DNA from: Chara braunii
Taxonomy: Eukaryota > Streptophyta > Charophyceae > Charales > Characeae
Length of the DNA stretch: 64,000 bases
Assembly: GCA_003427395.1 (NCBI GenBank)
Contig: BFEA01000090.1
Location: 1,991,304 to 2,055,303 of the forward strand
Direction: 5' to 3'
Of the stretch, positions 47,705-59,280 are shown piece by piece. Position numbers and translations under genes: made by a program. The notes under the pieces were generated by a model. It was not told where the DNA came from. It ran no database searches and saw only the letters and a program-made list of their open reading frames with translations. The number at the start of each line of letters is the position of its first letter. Position 1 is the stretch's first letter.

Positions 47705-47939
47705 TTTCCCTGTGTGTGTGTGTGTCTGGCCTGTACTGAGCCCCACATTTTTGTACTTCGTCCTTGCGGTATACCCCTTTGCTTCGATCTGATGTGTATC
47801 CACGTGACAACAATGGACGGCCTGCTGCCCCTAACACTGTTGTGTGACAGAGCAGTCAGCGCTGGGCAAAACAATGACGAACTGGCATTTTTCCGACAAT
47901 GTTCAACAGGAGTTTTGCCCTCCTCCAAGCGTATCGGAT

Positions 47940-48529
47940 AGGGCAGGGTGCGTCCCTACGTCTGACAGTATAAGGGCCGGCCCAGTCAGTCTCTGTCCAT
48001 CCCAACAAGTACCATCAGGGACTGTGTGTACCATGGGTTGATGGAAAAAGGCATACCAACGAGTTACAGAAGTATAAATCAAGAGGCAGCGCCCAACCAT
48101 TCGTTCATTCCGCAGAAGCCATGCGGAGGCGCTGCCACAATGACTTGTGTGAGGTGGTCTGCAGAGGCCTGAAGTCGAAGCGGGCTGAAGGAGAGTGAGC
48201 GCATCCATAGTTGCTTGTAGTTAGTGTTAGTTGGCAGCCATAGCTGCCGTAGTTAGTGATAGGTGTGTATGCGTGTGTGTTATCGAGTGTGTGCGTGGGG
48301 TATCCAGGGTGATCCGGAGTTGAGGTGTGAGCAAACAGTGGTGTTGGACACAGTGACGAGAGTTGCGATGTATGGGTGTTGATGCACCATAGCCATTTGA
48401 AGCGAGTTTACATCTGAACCGTGTTCTTGGTTTCCATATCTCTGAGCTTTAAGTTGGCCGTTATGCGCCAGTGTGAATCACCTTCTGTTTGTATGCATGC
48501 GAAGTGAAGAAGTATGCGAGTCTGATTGC

Positions 48530-48530
<1 letters not shown>
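47940..48530 (+). repeat. 5'-truncated chromovirus LTR, plus strand
   Basis: It matches the reverse complement of 38190-38720, including AGTATAAATCAAGAGGCAGC (about 48070) and the terminal GAGTCTGATTGCA at 48530. It is immediately followed by TAG and (TAA)n, with no primer-binding site, so it is a 3' LTR or solo-LTR remnant. Confidence 0.75.
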
Positions 48531-48534
<4 letters not shown>

Positions 48535-48582
<48 letters not shown>

Positions 48583-48665
48583 CATAATAATCATAATAAT
48601 GATAATAATAATCATAACAATAATAATAACAATAATAATAACAATAATAATAATAATAATAACGA
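48535..48665. repeat. (AAT)n microsatellite
   Basis: AAT run with a few ATC/AAC interruptions, abutting the LTR end at 48530. Confidence 0.95.
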
Positions 48666-49079
48666 TACTTGCAAGGGATATGAGCGTGAATGATGTTCAA
48701 GTAGTATCCAAACAGAGAGCACAAATGTACCGAAAAACCATCCATATAGAGCAATACAATGAAGTAATGAGCCAAATGTTCAAGCCCATAGGCCACACCA
48801 ACACAATATCCACAGTCGCTCCTCTCTGCCTGGCGCCCAACCTACTCTACTCCTACCTACAGCGGTGTTCACACAACAGGCCCCCCTTCAACTCTTGAAG
48901 ACCAAATGTATATGATTGTCAACACCACAACCGACCTCTCTTCATGTACCAAGTACGTATCTCGTCATCCTCAATCAGACCTCGATAACCCACGATCGCC
49001 TCCTTTCCCTTAAGACCACCAGATCCTCTGTCTTCCCCCTAACATTTTAATTACTACATATATGACCAGGATTAAAACA

Positions 49080-49121
49080 TCATAATAATGATAGAAATAA
49101 TAACAAAATAATAATAACAGT

Positions 49122-49188
<67 letters not shown>

Positions 49189-49425
49189 GTAATAAAATAA
49201 AATATAATAATAATAATAATAATAATGCAAGGAAAATGAACGATAGCGAGCTTTAGAAACCAAGTAGCATCATACACATGAGACCAGATAGTCGTGACCT
49301 CGAACCAAAAGCAGAATTGCATCACAAACCCTACCGAATAAGAGCGCAGTAAAAGCTCATAAGTGACTTTGTTCGAATAGTCATATCATCATCAACAAAG
49401 AACCAATGTCGACATCCTATCTGGC
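49080..49425 (+). repeat. (AAT)n plus shared flank, copy 2
   Basis: (AAT)n at 49080-49226 is followed by CATCATACACATGAGACCAG and CCAATGTCGACATCCTATCT, homologous to 45520-45715. Confidence 0.7.
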
Positions 49426-49713
49426 GCTCCGACGCCCAGACTACAAATGGCAGACCCTATCTAGCCTATCTACAAATGCCGCTGGTGATGTCAACTGCTT
49501 CCCCGAAGTACGAGCAGATCTCGGCCAACGTCGTTCGCCTCAGCATCAGGTATGTTTCTCGTATCACTCACAACCCAGATCCCGAACTCACAGATGTCAC
49601 AGGAACCAAAAGATTACCATGCACCCCCTCTCCTTCCTTTGCTTGCCCTCCCTCTGTTCTTCCTCTCTCTCATATACAATCTTCTTCTCTCTCCCTTTCT
49701 CTCATACACGCAT

Positions 49714-49717
<4 letters not shown>

Positions 49718-49794
<77 letters not shown>
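49718..49794. repeat. (CA)n microsatellite
   Basis: A pure CA run; the histidine/threonine-rich and valine/cysteine-rich frames here are artefacts. Confidence 0.95.
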
Positions 49795-49796
<2 letters not shown>

Positions 49797-52054
49797 CAAG
49801 CCCGAACGAGAGCGCATGATCACATGTACACACACACTCACACGGGCAGTGGCGCAGACTTCCGCGTTTTGGCGGTAGACGCATCCGTTTACGCTCATCC
49901 TGTAGGTGGAAGTACTGTGAGGTGGGTCGCGACGTCGGAGATACGTCAGCTTGACCAGAGCGTCGCTCATCCTATCGATGGGAACTCTCTCCCTTTCTCC
50001 CATACTCAAGCACACATATCTACACACACTCACGCACGTCACGCCCGTAGTAGTAGTATATACTTTCGATTTTTCCTCATCGTATCCGTGGAAGTTGCCT
50101 GAAGCTATCGCAGGGGTAGGAGACTTACCCGTTCTTTCTCACACACCCAAGTAGTAGTAGCGCATTTTCCTATGTTGTAGCATTAGATTCATCCGATTTT
50201 TGTACATCCTCTTGATGAGGGTGACGGGGAGTGAGCTGCGAGGTTTGTGACTCACACACTCTCACACGCACACAAACACACACTCACACATGGGTAGTAG
50301 TGTACCTTTACTATGTCTAGTGGTAGGTTCGTTCAATTTTGCTAGATCGATCGCTGGCAGTATTATGAGGTAAGTCGTGCGATCCGAGACTTACCATTCC
50401 CTTTCGCTCCCTCTTCGTCGTCGGAGTCAGTCCTTCGTAGCTCAGGTACGATGTCCCAAGATCCTCGCCCGGATGTCGTTGTCACGGACCGTGAGGGAGG
50501 TAAGTCTTTTCCTCCCCTCCTCCTTCTTCCTCCCTCCTCCTTCTCCTTCCTCTTCTTCCTCCTTCTCCTTCTCCTTCTTCTTCTTCTTCTTCTCCTTCTT
50601 TCCCGTACACGCTTATCTTTTCCCCGCTTAGGGGCGCGCCGTTGTGAATGCAGATACGAAGGTAATACCGTAACAAAGCCGCAACAACTCTCCCCAGAAA
50701 CCTACAGGAGGAGGGTGTCGAAGCTGAGACCCGTCACCTCCGATTTTACCACCTGCGAACGACCGCCAACCGGATCGCCTTCCGCGATCACCCCTATCAC
50801 CCCGGAGGATGAGTGACGGCAAGCTCAACGAGTCACGATCTAATGCCACGATATAGGCAGTCTCGATAGCCTTCGTCTGCTATCCGTGATCCGTCGAGGG
50901 AGATGAATGGAGGTTCGATCGGCCTCCCTCTCTACTTCTCCTTCTTCCTTTTGCGCCTTCTTCTTCCGTTAACCCTTCTCCTCCTCTGCTCGCGAATGCT
51001 GCCTCCTGCGCTCCCTCTCTCTTTTTTTTTTCTTTCCTTTCTCTGCGCAACTCGTATTTGCGCCCTCTTGCTCGTATGACCTGGCCGGCGTCGAACTCCG
51101 ACCAGGCTGCGATCTCTACTGTGTCGCAGGTAGTCCGGACGTGATCGTAGTGGGATCTAGTGGCAGTTAGAAGGTCCCTACTCCCCTTTTCATCGAATCT
51201 ACGTCGAGTTCGGGGTTTGGTCCATGAATGCGAATCTACGAAGACCGGGCGACGGGATTGAAAAGGAAAAGAAGAAAAACAAATCTAACTAGAACCAAAA
51301 GAAAAGGAATAAAAGAAATTGAAAAGAAACTGAGATTTTCTAACTATCCTGTCGTGCTAACTATCACAACGGGGCCTAAAATCTAACTATATCCGATTTC
51401 AAGATCATGGATTCGAGTCCCGGCTGTCTGAGACTAGGGCAAAAGGCAGTTGATCCCCTCATTAAAAGGAGCTAGCTCAGGGGTCGGATAAATTCGATTC
51501 CCGAGTCTATCGCTTAATAGTCTGTACCTAAACCCACTGAGCTAGCTCACATTCTTGACTGAATGGGAGAAATTCCTATATAGGTATTGAAGTGTGACCT
51601 AGTCCAACTAGTGGACCGGACCCATTTTCAAGTATTGTGTACGTATACACGTTCGTTGGTATACCTGTCTGCCTAAGTACTTGTCGACTTGAGTGTATCT
51701 GTGTCCTGCAAGGGTATTTGGTTGATCGGAAGGTCCGAAGGGTCGGTACTTACCTCATGGCCGCTCTATCGAGGGTCGCCTCGGGAAGAACACCCAAATG
51801 GCGGGTATGATGGTACTAAGTAATGGCCGACGCATCGAGTATCAGCGGCCGAGCAAGCCCGACACTCTGCGTATCATGGCAGTAACCAACTCAATCCACT
51901 CGACTTTTTTCCGGTCGAAGGGTATTCAGTGTCGATCATAATCATTACAGCGCGCGCCATGATGACGAGCGCGCCCATACGAAATTCTAAGCTCAAGCTA
52001 GTTCCCTCAAGGTAATTGGTGTAACCGACCCTGTCAATTGCAAAATCACGGCCG

Positions 52055-52072
52055 AATACCCTTGTAAGGGTA
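52055..52072. other. LTR-terminal hairpin (copy G)
   Basis: AATACCCTT and AAGGGTATT with GT between, nine bases from the LTR end at 52084. Confidence 0.75.
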
Positions 52073-52084
52073 TTTGGTCCGACA

Positions 52085-53636
52085 ATATCCCAGACCCTAT
52101 TAAGCGACGTCCCCGTCGTCTGGAGAACTATATGCAAACAAAATATGTTTTCCTGATAAGCAAATTGTCAAATCCGAATCCTGGAATGAAATGTGGTTCA
52201 GGATTGACATCGTCACCTCACTTTTCATTATTACTGCTGGGATTTTAACCCGGGTCTCCCACATTACAAAATAAATTCAATGACTTGAAGTGGGGATACT
52301 TGATCCGTACTACAGTACATGAAATAGTCAAGTATGACAGTGCTTCCTCCATCCCCACACCCTTAGACTTTCACCCAGATATTCGTTGGTTGTTTTTCAG
52401 GGTCGGTGTCCGCATGCGAACTCAACTCTTCAAACGCGGGTCCTAACTGAGACCTTGGGCGCTCAACTCTTGATATTACTGTCCAAAGTTGCCTGCTGTC
52501 CTGCCCGAAGCCTAATACAGGTGGACAAGCGGTCTCCATCATGACCCACCACAGTCCTGCTGATCAGGCCGGAGTTGCGGTCCACTGCGTTGTTGCTTAT
52601 CGGTGGTTACCCTCGTTGGTTGCGCAACGATAGGATATTCAGCCCATCTTTTCAAAATATATTCACAATTTCAAGATTAATCTCGACCCCTCCAACTCCT
52701 ACCTGAATAGATTCCTTCACCGGGTTGGTTATCCCCTCTAGTCTCTCTTCTAGGTCATAGTCGAAGGGTCCGCTTTCTGGTTATGCTAGGTCAGCAGCCC
52801 ATGCTGGGAGTTACGTCCCAACGATGCCAATTTTCCACCATAGGCTTGGTATTTTATGCCCTCAGGTTAACCCTTGAGATGGATGAACGATGCTTCTTTC
52901 AAAATAAACCAAAGAAATGAGATTTTCAAACAATCGAGCTATCATCAGGTTGCCACTCAGGGTTGTGCCCTCCAATTCTTTGATCTTAGCTCGGTGAGAC
53001 ACGCACCTCGGGGTCATTGATTTATACAAAAACCAAATATTTGAATTGAAATTACGGTCGTTGACTCTTTGCTTATCTGATCCATTCAAAAACAGATATC
53101 CCATTCAAAGTCATTTGCAAAACAATCTTAACTCATTGAGGGGAGTTTGTCCATATCATAATATGGCATTCCAATCATACACATGTAATAAATTCAGCAT
53201 CAGATCATTCAATCCTTTGCCGACTTTCATTCATACACTGACCCGCCCATTCCTCTACCACCATTCCCAGACCCCAGAGGATCTAAATAGTGATAGACGA
53301 AGGGAGGTACTCATTCACAAAAAAAGACTTGAAATAATGGACAAGGATACACTCACAATGTGAAAAGTGTTTGTGGTCACCAGCTCATTTCCCCTTTTCT
53401 GATCATATATATGTAAAAGTATGATACAACGAGTCACATCTATGACTCATCCTACTCACCCTCATCTCACCTCCTGAATGTTTATTTATTTCCTTATACT
53501 ATCATCTACTCTTAAGTTTCTACCCCTACTAAGTCCTAGAAAGTCTGCCCCTTTTTAGCATATTGCACTCTACTCACTCATTTTGTTTTCCCTGCTGCTT
53601 ATCAAAGCGCCTTTACTTACAAAACCCTGCTTTTTC
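52085..53636. other. No recognisable gene; possible primer-binding-like motif
   Basis: The reverse complement at about 52833-52817 reads TTGGCATCGTTGGGACG, reminiscent of the TGGCGCCGTTG-type sequence found next to some plant gypsy LTRs. No LTR could be delimited beside it. Otherwise the stretch is featureless. Confidence 0.25.
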
Positions 53637-55758
53637 CTACCTTGAGAAAATGGTTGTCAGCCCCAGCATCCTATGGAGTTTTACCCTGCCACCCTCAGGT
53701 GTCCTGGGAATTGTCTGTCCGTTGCTGGCAACCAGCCTCCCCCTTGAATTAAACGTGGTCATCCATTTTCTAATATATTCGATCAATACTGTACAATCAT
53801 CCCGGAAGTGTCCCTCTTCTGTACAAAAGAAGCATCCATTTCTGACTTTGTTATAGTTGACCCTCTTTGTGGGAGACCGAGTCAAAGTCTCTGTCTGACT
53901 TCCAGCTCCTTCTGAGAGTTCCATCCTAGGCTGTCCATTCCTCTTGAAGCCCTTCTGCTGAGGTAAAGCCAAGCATTCACTCTTCTCTTCTTCTGAGGCA
54001 GGAGGCCCTTCGACCCTTGGTTCGTTCCCTTCTCCTTCTTTTAACCGAGGAACGTTTCCCCCTTCTTTTGTCATCTTGATCTCAAATCCCCCTTCTCCCT
54101 TCCATTCCACCACTCTCATGGTCTCCTTCTCTCTCTCCTGGTGGCTCAGTTTAAGCTTTTTCATTCCTTTCAGTACTTCCTCCCACCTTTTCTCCCATAC
54201 CTGACTCATCTTTTCCCCCTCTGTAATCTCTTGTTCCAGGTTTTTTCCTTGCACACTAATCCCCAAGCACAAACTTTCAACCTTCTTTTCCACTTTCTCC
54301 TTCTCAACCACTTCATTTTTCAATTCCTTGCTCTTTTGGGTCAGGGACACCTCCAAAGTGCTTACTTGTTTCAACAGTTTTTCTTTCCCTTTCTTCAGGT
54401 CTTCTACTTTCTTTTTCATTCCTTCCAAATCCTCTGTCAATCTCGTTACCTGGGCATCCCTTTCCCCTTCTCTTCTTTTCAACCTGCTCATCTCGCTTAG
54501 GAGCCCAGAGATATAATCCAGAAATCCTTGGTTGAAGAGCTCCGTACTCTCCTTGAGCTCTGACTGGAGCCCTCTTCCCACTGCAACCAGGTCCTCCCCA
54601 ATCTCTCTCTCTTATCATCCCCTTTCTCCATCTCCCCCAGTTTTTTTCGCAATCTCAGTATACTTCTCAAAGAGCCTGGTGCACTTATCATCTAGCATCT
54701 CATACAATCCCATCAATCTTTGCAAGTTGGTGGAATGCTTGGAACTTACCATTAGTTCTGAGAGCATCATTATTTCAAATCTTACATCCCAAGAGGAATT
54801 TACAGGCAGATCATCATTTTGCAGCATCTTGATCACATAGTTCCTCCGTCCTTTCTTTTTCTCTTCCCTCTGAGCCGTTCCTCCTTCGTTTTCCTGTTCC
54901 TTTCTACCCCTCCTAGCTGCTAGGATGAACCCTCACACTCTACCCTTCTCTCATCTGCCCCTTCTACTTTCACCTCCCTACTCTTTTCTGGTCTCTCCTC
55001 CTTCTCACTTCTTTTTCTTCCCATTATTTTCCCTCCTTCCTCAATTGGTCTCCTTCCTTCAACTCTCTTGGCTCTTGGAGCCTTGCTCACCTCCTGGACC
55101 TTCTTTCTTTCCACTGCCTCCTCCTTTGTTTTCGACTTTTCCTCTTCCAAGGCTAGACTCGTTTCTCCTCTCTTATCCTTGGGAAAAGTTCTAGGTATGA
55201 CTCTTATTTCCTTTCTTGTCTGATCTTGCCTTAACTGGGTGTATGCCATCTGTAATTTTATCAGTATCCCCTGCTAAGTGCAAGTCTCCTCCACTATCCC
55301 TTTCACTTCCTCACTCTCACTCCCTATTGTCCTTTCAATCAGCCTCTCTCTCTTTCCCTCATCATTCCATCCCCCTTTCCTTGCAGATAGTTGTAAACTG
55401 TCGACAAAGTCATTTAGATTTGTCCCATCAAATGTCAGGTTATCCTCGATCTCGGTCCTAGGAAAAACTCCAATGGCCTGCCACAATCTTACCACGCAGG
55501 TCTTCCATCTTAATCTTCCTTTTATACACCCCCAATCCAGTCACCTTTGAGAGCCTCAACTTGTCGTCCCACTCTCTTCTGAAGGCATACTCCTGAAACT
55601 CCCTCAAGAATACACGCAAGTTGTCTCCTGCCCTGTAGACCGGCAACTCTTCCAGGTTCCTTGAGATGTTCTGATCCCTCCTCTGCCCTCCCTTTCTCAA
55701 GGTTGGTCCAGAGGATCCTTCCATCCTTCCTCTCTGGACCATGGCCACTTCTTCTCAA
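53637..55758 (-). pseudogene. gag of second gypsy lineage, with coiled coil and CCHC knuckle
   Basis: Gag forms the retrotransposon particle and packages its RNA. An N-terminal frame (55758-55458) has LPVYRAGDNLRVFLREFQEY, a typical gag capsid start, continued at 55495-55274. Then come a charged linker (55249-54920), a helical piece (54836-54615) and a 314-residue frame (54581-53637). That last frame has a predicted coiled coil at residues about 28-105 and C250-C253-H258-C263 (CFFCTEEGHFRDDC), a perfect C-X2-C-X4-H-X4-C knuckle. Frame changes between segments show decay. No protease follows it. It lies 3' of the integrase at 57065-56061 on the same strand, the reverse of normal gag-pol order. 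Confidence 0.75.
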
Positions 55759-55876
55759 GGGTCACGCCTGCACACAGAGAGGAAGCAATGACAGGTGCAA
55801 GGATCAGTCATCATCATCAAGGCAACACTTTTCATCATCAATACAAGCTTGACAATATATCCTTATGTTTGCACTC

Positions 55877-55916
<40 letters not shown>

Positions 55917-56045
55917 ATACACATATATATTCCCATATATTCATACATATACATATATGTATACGTACATATATACGTATGCATACATACATGTACGTGT
56001 ATATACTTATGCATACAGGCACATATATATATATATATACACATG
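55877..56045. repeat. Imperfect (TA)n and TATACA-rich microsatellite
   Basis: TATATA and ACATATA runs separate the end of the integrase frame from the start of gag. Tyr/Ile-rich frames here are artefacts. Confidence 0.9.
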
Positions 56046-56060
56046 CATATCCCTGCTTAC

Positions 56061-57323
56061 TCAAGTTCGTTGTATCAAACCGGGGTTCACCTCTTCTCTG
56101 ACTTTGAATTTTTTCAGCTTTGATCCTGAAACCCAGTCCTTCCTTGGAGTCTCATCCGTCTCTTTCAATCTATAGGCCCCATGAGGTCCCTGTTTTCTGA
56201 TCCTGTAAGGTCCAAGCCAAAGCTTGTCCAGCTTTCGCGACCACTGCATTTCCAAAGAAGAGTCATAGAGCAATACCGTGTCGTCAACTTGTAGTGGTTC
56301 GACCCTCACTCTAGGGAGTTTGTCCCACCTTTCTTTGTTCTTTCCACGGCTGTCTGCTACCTTTATGGCTGCTTCCTGAATCCTTTCTTCTGTGGCGCTG
56401 ATCTGCCTTGCCCTCAGGTCCAGTAGCTCTTCAAGGGTCAAATTGTTCTCCAAGTCTTGTCTACGCCATGTTTTTAGAAAACTCTCAATCGGAAGTGTGG
56501 CGTGCCGACCATACCAGAGGGTCGCAGATGCATACCCTGTTGTTCTTCTAACCGTGATATTCTCCATGAAAAATACCGTTCTGGGGAATTTCGGCCAGAG
56601 ATTTGGCTTCTCATTAGTCCACTTGGCTAGCAAGTCTGTCATGGTACTATGCCCCTTTTCAACCGGTGCATTCACCTGTGGGTGAGCCCGAGTCGTGTAG
56701 TTACCCATTATTCCTAGTTCTTTCAATAGTCCTTTCACTTCCCCATACGTAAACTCAGACCCCTTGTCCATTGTAAACTTCAACACGAACGGATACCTAA
56801 GATAGTACTCCTTAATACATTTTGTCAGTGTCGCCCCAATCTTGTTCCTAATGGCTCTGCCATCTACAAACCCGGTAAGGTTGTCTTTTGCGTCAAATAT
56901 ACAATTATACCCGCTTAACCCCAGAGGCATGGCCAATAGGTCCAAGTGGACAACCACCCCTACTTCTTTGATGTACCGAGGATGCAGAGACTCTTTGTAA
57001 TTAATAGGCGATCGTACTTGACAGGGTACACATGACTCACAGTATTTACGAGTGATTTCAAACATCCCTTCTTAGTAATAGAGTTTCATCGCCTTCTTGT
57101 AAGTCGCCGCGAAACTTCGATGTCCTCCAACTATCCCGTCATGCAATGCGGCCACGACATCAATCTGACGATTCTTCACACATACCACTCGCCATGGCGC
57201 CCCTCTCTTGTCTCTGATGAATAAATGGTCACCGCTTACTACATAATGATCCCTCATCCGGAGAGTCTTCTTACTAACTTCTCTCTCTCTTTTATCTTTC
57301 GAAAGAAGTAATCCCATCTCCAA
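56061..57323 (-). pseudogene. Integrase of second gypsy lineage
   Basis: Integrase inserts the element cDNA. Frame 57323-57072 carries the histidine half of the zinc-binding domain (ALHDGIVGGHRSF). The next frame, 334 residues and open throughout (57065-56061), carries CESCVPC (Cys12 and Cys15), the catalytic D42, D100 and E136 with 35 residues between the last two, and a C-terminal GPY/F-type module (WLGPYRIRKQG). Motif spacing is canonical and this is the best-preserved part of the element. The short break near 57066-57071 separates the two halves of the zinc finger, so the enzyme as written is split. Confidence 0.85.
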
Positions 57324-57787
57324 GTAGAATCCATCATACTCTTCTTTTCAGAATTCTTCCGAAATCTCTCCTTGCTCAAATTCCTCTTTTTTTCTTCATC
57401 AAACTCGTAATCATCACCAATTACTATTTCATCTGCCTTGACCACTCTCTCCTCATCATTAGACTGAACTTGTAGGAGAGAATTTGTCAAGTAGTACATT
57501 CTCTCCACCATGGCTACTTATTCGTCTGCTTGTTGAGTTCCAGCTTCGATCGTCCGTGGTTCATCCACCATCCTATCGTTTTCAGCCAAGGCCAATTTCA
57601 TAATCCACTTCGCATTCCTTTCGCTCCACGAGTCTTCCTCTACTACTGACGTGAGTATTAAGGTATGCTCCCTCATAAACTCGGGAGGCGGATGCCACAT
57701 TGGATCTTCTCTCCTCATTGCCTTACTTTCAACGAACACAAACCAACAGGTGACGTGAGTGCGCATGTTTTCTCCTTCCTCCAAAAA
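57324..57787 (-). pseudogene. Linker between RNase H and integrase
   Basis: Frames 57784-57518 and 57511-57254 are acidic and lack known domains. They lie where gypsy elements have a tether between RNase H and integrase, with at least one stop between them. Confidence 0.5.
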
Positions 57788-59280
57788 TTAATCTACCGGA
57801 CGTGCTTCTTCTTCATATTCATCTTGGTTTCCCCACTCAATTGTACTCTTACCGTCTTCCCTGTTCTTGTTCCCAAGGATACGTTCAAGCTGGAAATCGA
57901 ACATCCAGATATAGGTAAGCCATCTGACTATGGTCGGGTCTGAAAACGAAAAATTCTTGAGTAAATACATAAGCGTCGTTGGGTCAATCCTGAGGATAAA
58001 CCTCCTCCCAAAGAGGTAGTGCCTGAAGATTCTTAAGCAATGCACGACTGCTAAGGCTTCCTTTTTTAACTGTGAATAATTCCGCTTTGTCGAATTGAGT
58101 GTCCGACTTTCAAATCTTAGTGGTCTTTCCTTTCCGCCACTGTCTGCTTGGATCAACACACCTCCCAAGACGGTTGGCCCAGCATCGGTTTCAACTATGA
58201 AAAACCGCTCCATAGTTGCATCAAAATCAGACATTCCCAATACTAAACCCCCTTCTCTGAATCCCTTTTTCAATTCCTCTACCACTTCTTCTTGACGGTC
58301 ACCTCATTCCCAGTCCTAATCCTTCCGTACTAGCTTCCTCAGATGCTCTGTCTTGGTGGCAAATCTTTCTATGAACCTCCTTCAGAATCCATAGGTTCCA
58401 ATGAAGCTACGGACTTCGCCAACATTCCTGAAGAGAGGAGGACATTCTACGATTTTTTAGTTTTTTTACCACCGGTTCGTCGACCGTATTCGTTGCATAC
58501 AAACCCTAGAATGGTTACTTCCTTCACACAATGCTTTGATTTCACGCCACTGGCAGTGAGATTGTACTCTTCTAAGAGCGATAAAACTTTTCTTAACCCT
58601 TGGACGTGCTCCCATACGAATCTTCTTATCCTATGAGCTACTTCTGATGCATCCTTCTCAATAGGTCTCTTGACGGCAAGATCGTCAATGTATGGCTTGG
58701 TAATTTGAGGACTGATCGGCTGCATCACTCTGATTATACTGCGTTGTACCATCGTCATAGCGTTGGTTCACCCTTGGGGTGCAACATTCATATGGACTTA
58801 CCCTCTAGGCGTGTGCATCATCGTTATAGGACGATCCGCACGGTAGACCGGAAATTTATCATACCCGGAGTACGGATCAATAAGGTATACAATCGATCTT
58901 CCTGTGCAGGATTCTGACAATTGATCAGCGTTAGGTAATCCCCCAGCGTCTCTTACGGTCACCGCATTCAACCGTTGGAGGTTTTGTACCCATCTGAGCA
59001 CCCCGTTCGACTTTACAAAGCAAAACCAAGGAGAAACATATGATTCGTTAGAATATCCTGCGACATTCGTACGAAACTTCCCATCTAGGTATTCCACCAC
59101 CTTCTTACGATCTTTGAGATTGGGGTACTTAGCTCCCCGAACATTCGACGGGTCATGAGGCACAGTGCGAATGCGGATCATTTCAATTTTGTCAACGTCC
59201 AACCGTTCGCGTTGGTCATCATTGAAAGCATATGCCCCATGCTTCTCACTTATCAAGTCTTTTACCAAAGCCTCTTCTTA
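57788..59280 (-). pseudogene. Reverse transcriptase and RNase H of second gypsy lineage
   Basis: RT copies element RNA and RNase H removes it. RT fingers and the first active-site Asp appear in YLIDPYSGYDKFPVYRADRP (frame 59268-58798). The frame then meets TAA and TGA stops near 58795 and 58768 and continues into KPYIDDLAV, the YxDD motif (58692 downward). The thumb (58446-58290) is in other frames. RNase H (58285-57788, 165 residues) keeps D34, E76 and D101. A TAA also precedes the fingers near 59277. The enzyme is therefore recognisable from end to end but carries at least three nonsense codons. Neighbours are the protease upstream and integrase downstream. Confidence 0.85.

Larger units (their letters stand above)
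49430..52084 (-). repeat. LTR copy G (right end defined)
   Basis: On the minus strand it begins TGTCGGACC at 52084 next to the palindrome at 52055-52072. It contains (CA)n (49718-49794), GTAGTAG repeat units (49855-50400), a pyrimidine-rich tract (about 50505-50610) and a CT-rich run near 51020. The internal sequence beyond it (52085-52118) resembles that next to copy A, so this is a 3' LTR. No array-bearing left half could be joined to it directly. Confidence 0.5.

Noticed and set aside
47173-47928. Long frames over the (CT)n/N region
   Set aside because: They translate a microsatellite and an assembly gap (Ser-Leu and Arg-Glu repeats, X residues).
49476-50102. 208-residue plus frame
   Set aside because: It is dominated by a His-Thr run from (CA)n; no domain is visible.
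51400-51520. tRNA genes at GGATTCGAGTCCCGGC and GCTAGCTCAGGGG
   Set aside because: Neither motif has partner arms at the right spacing; they may be SINE or tRNA fragments.
52240-52265. B-box-like CCCGGGTTAAAATCCCAG (minus strand)
   Set aside because: An isolated motif with no A box at the expected distance.
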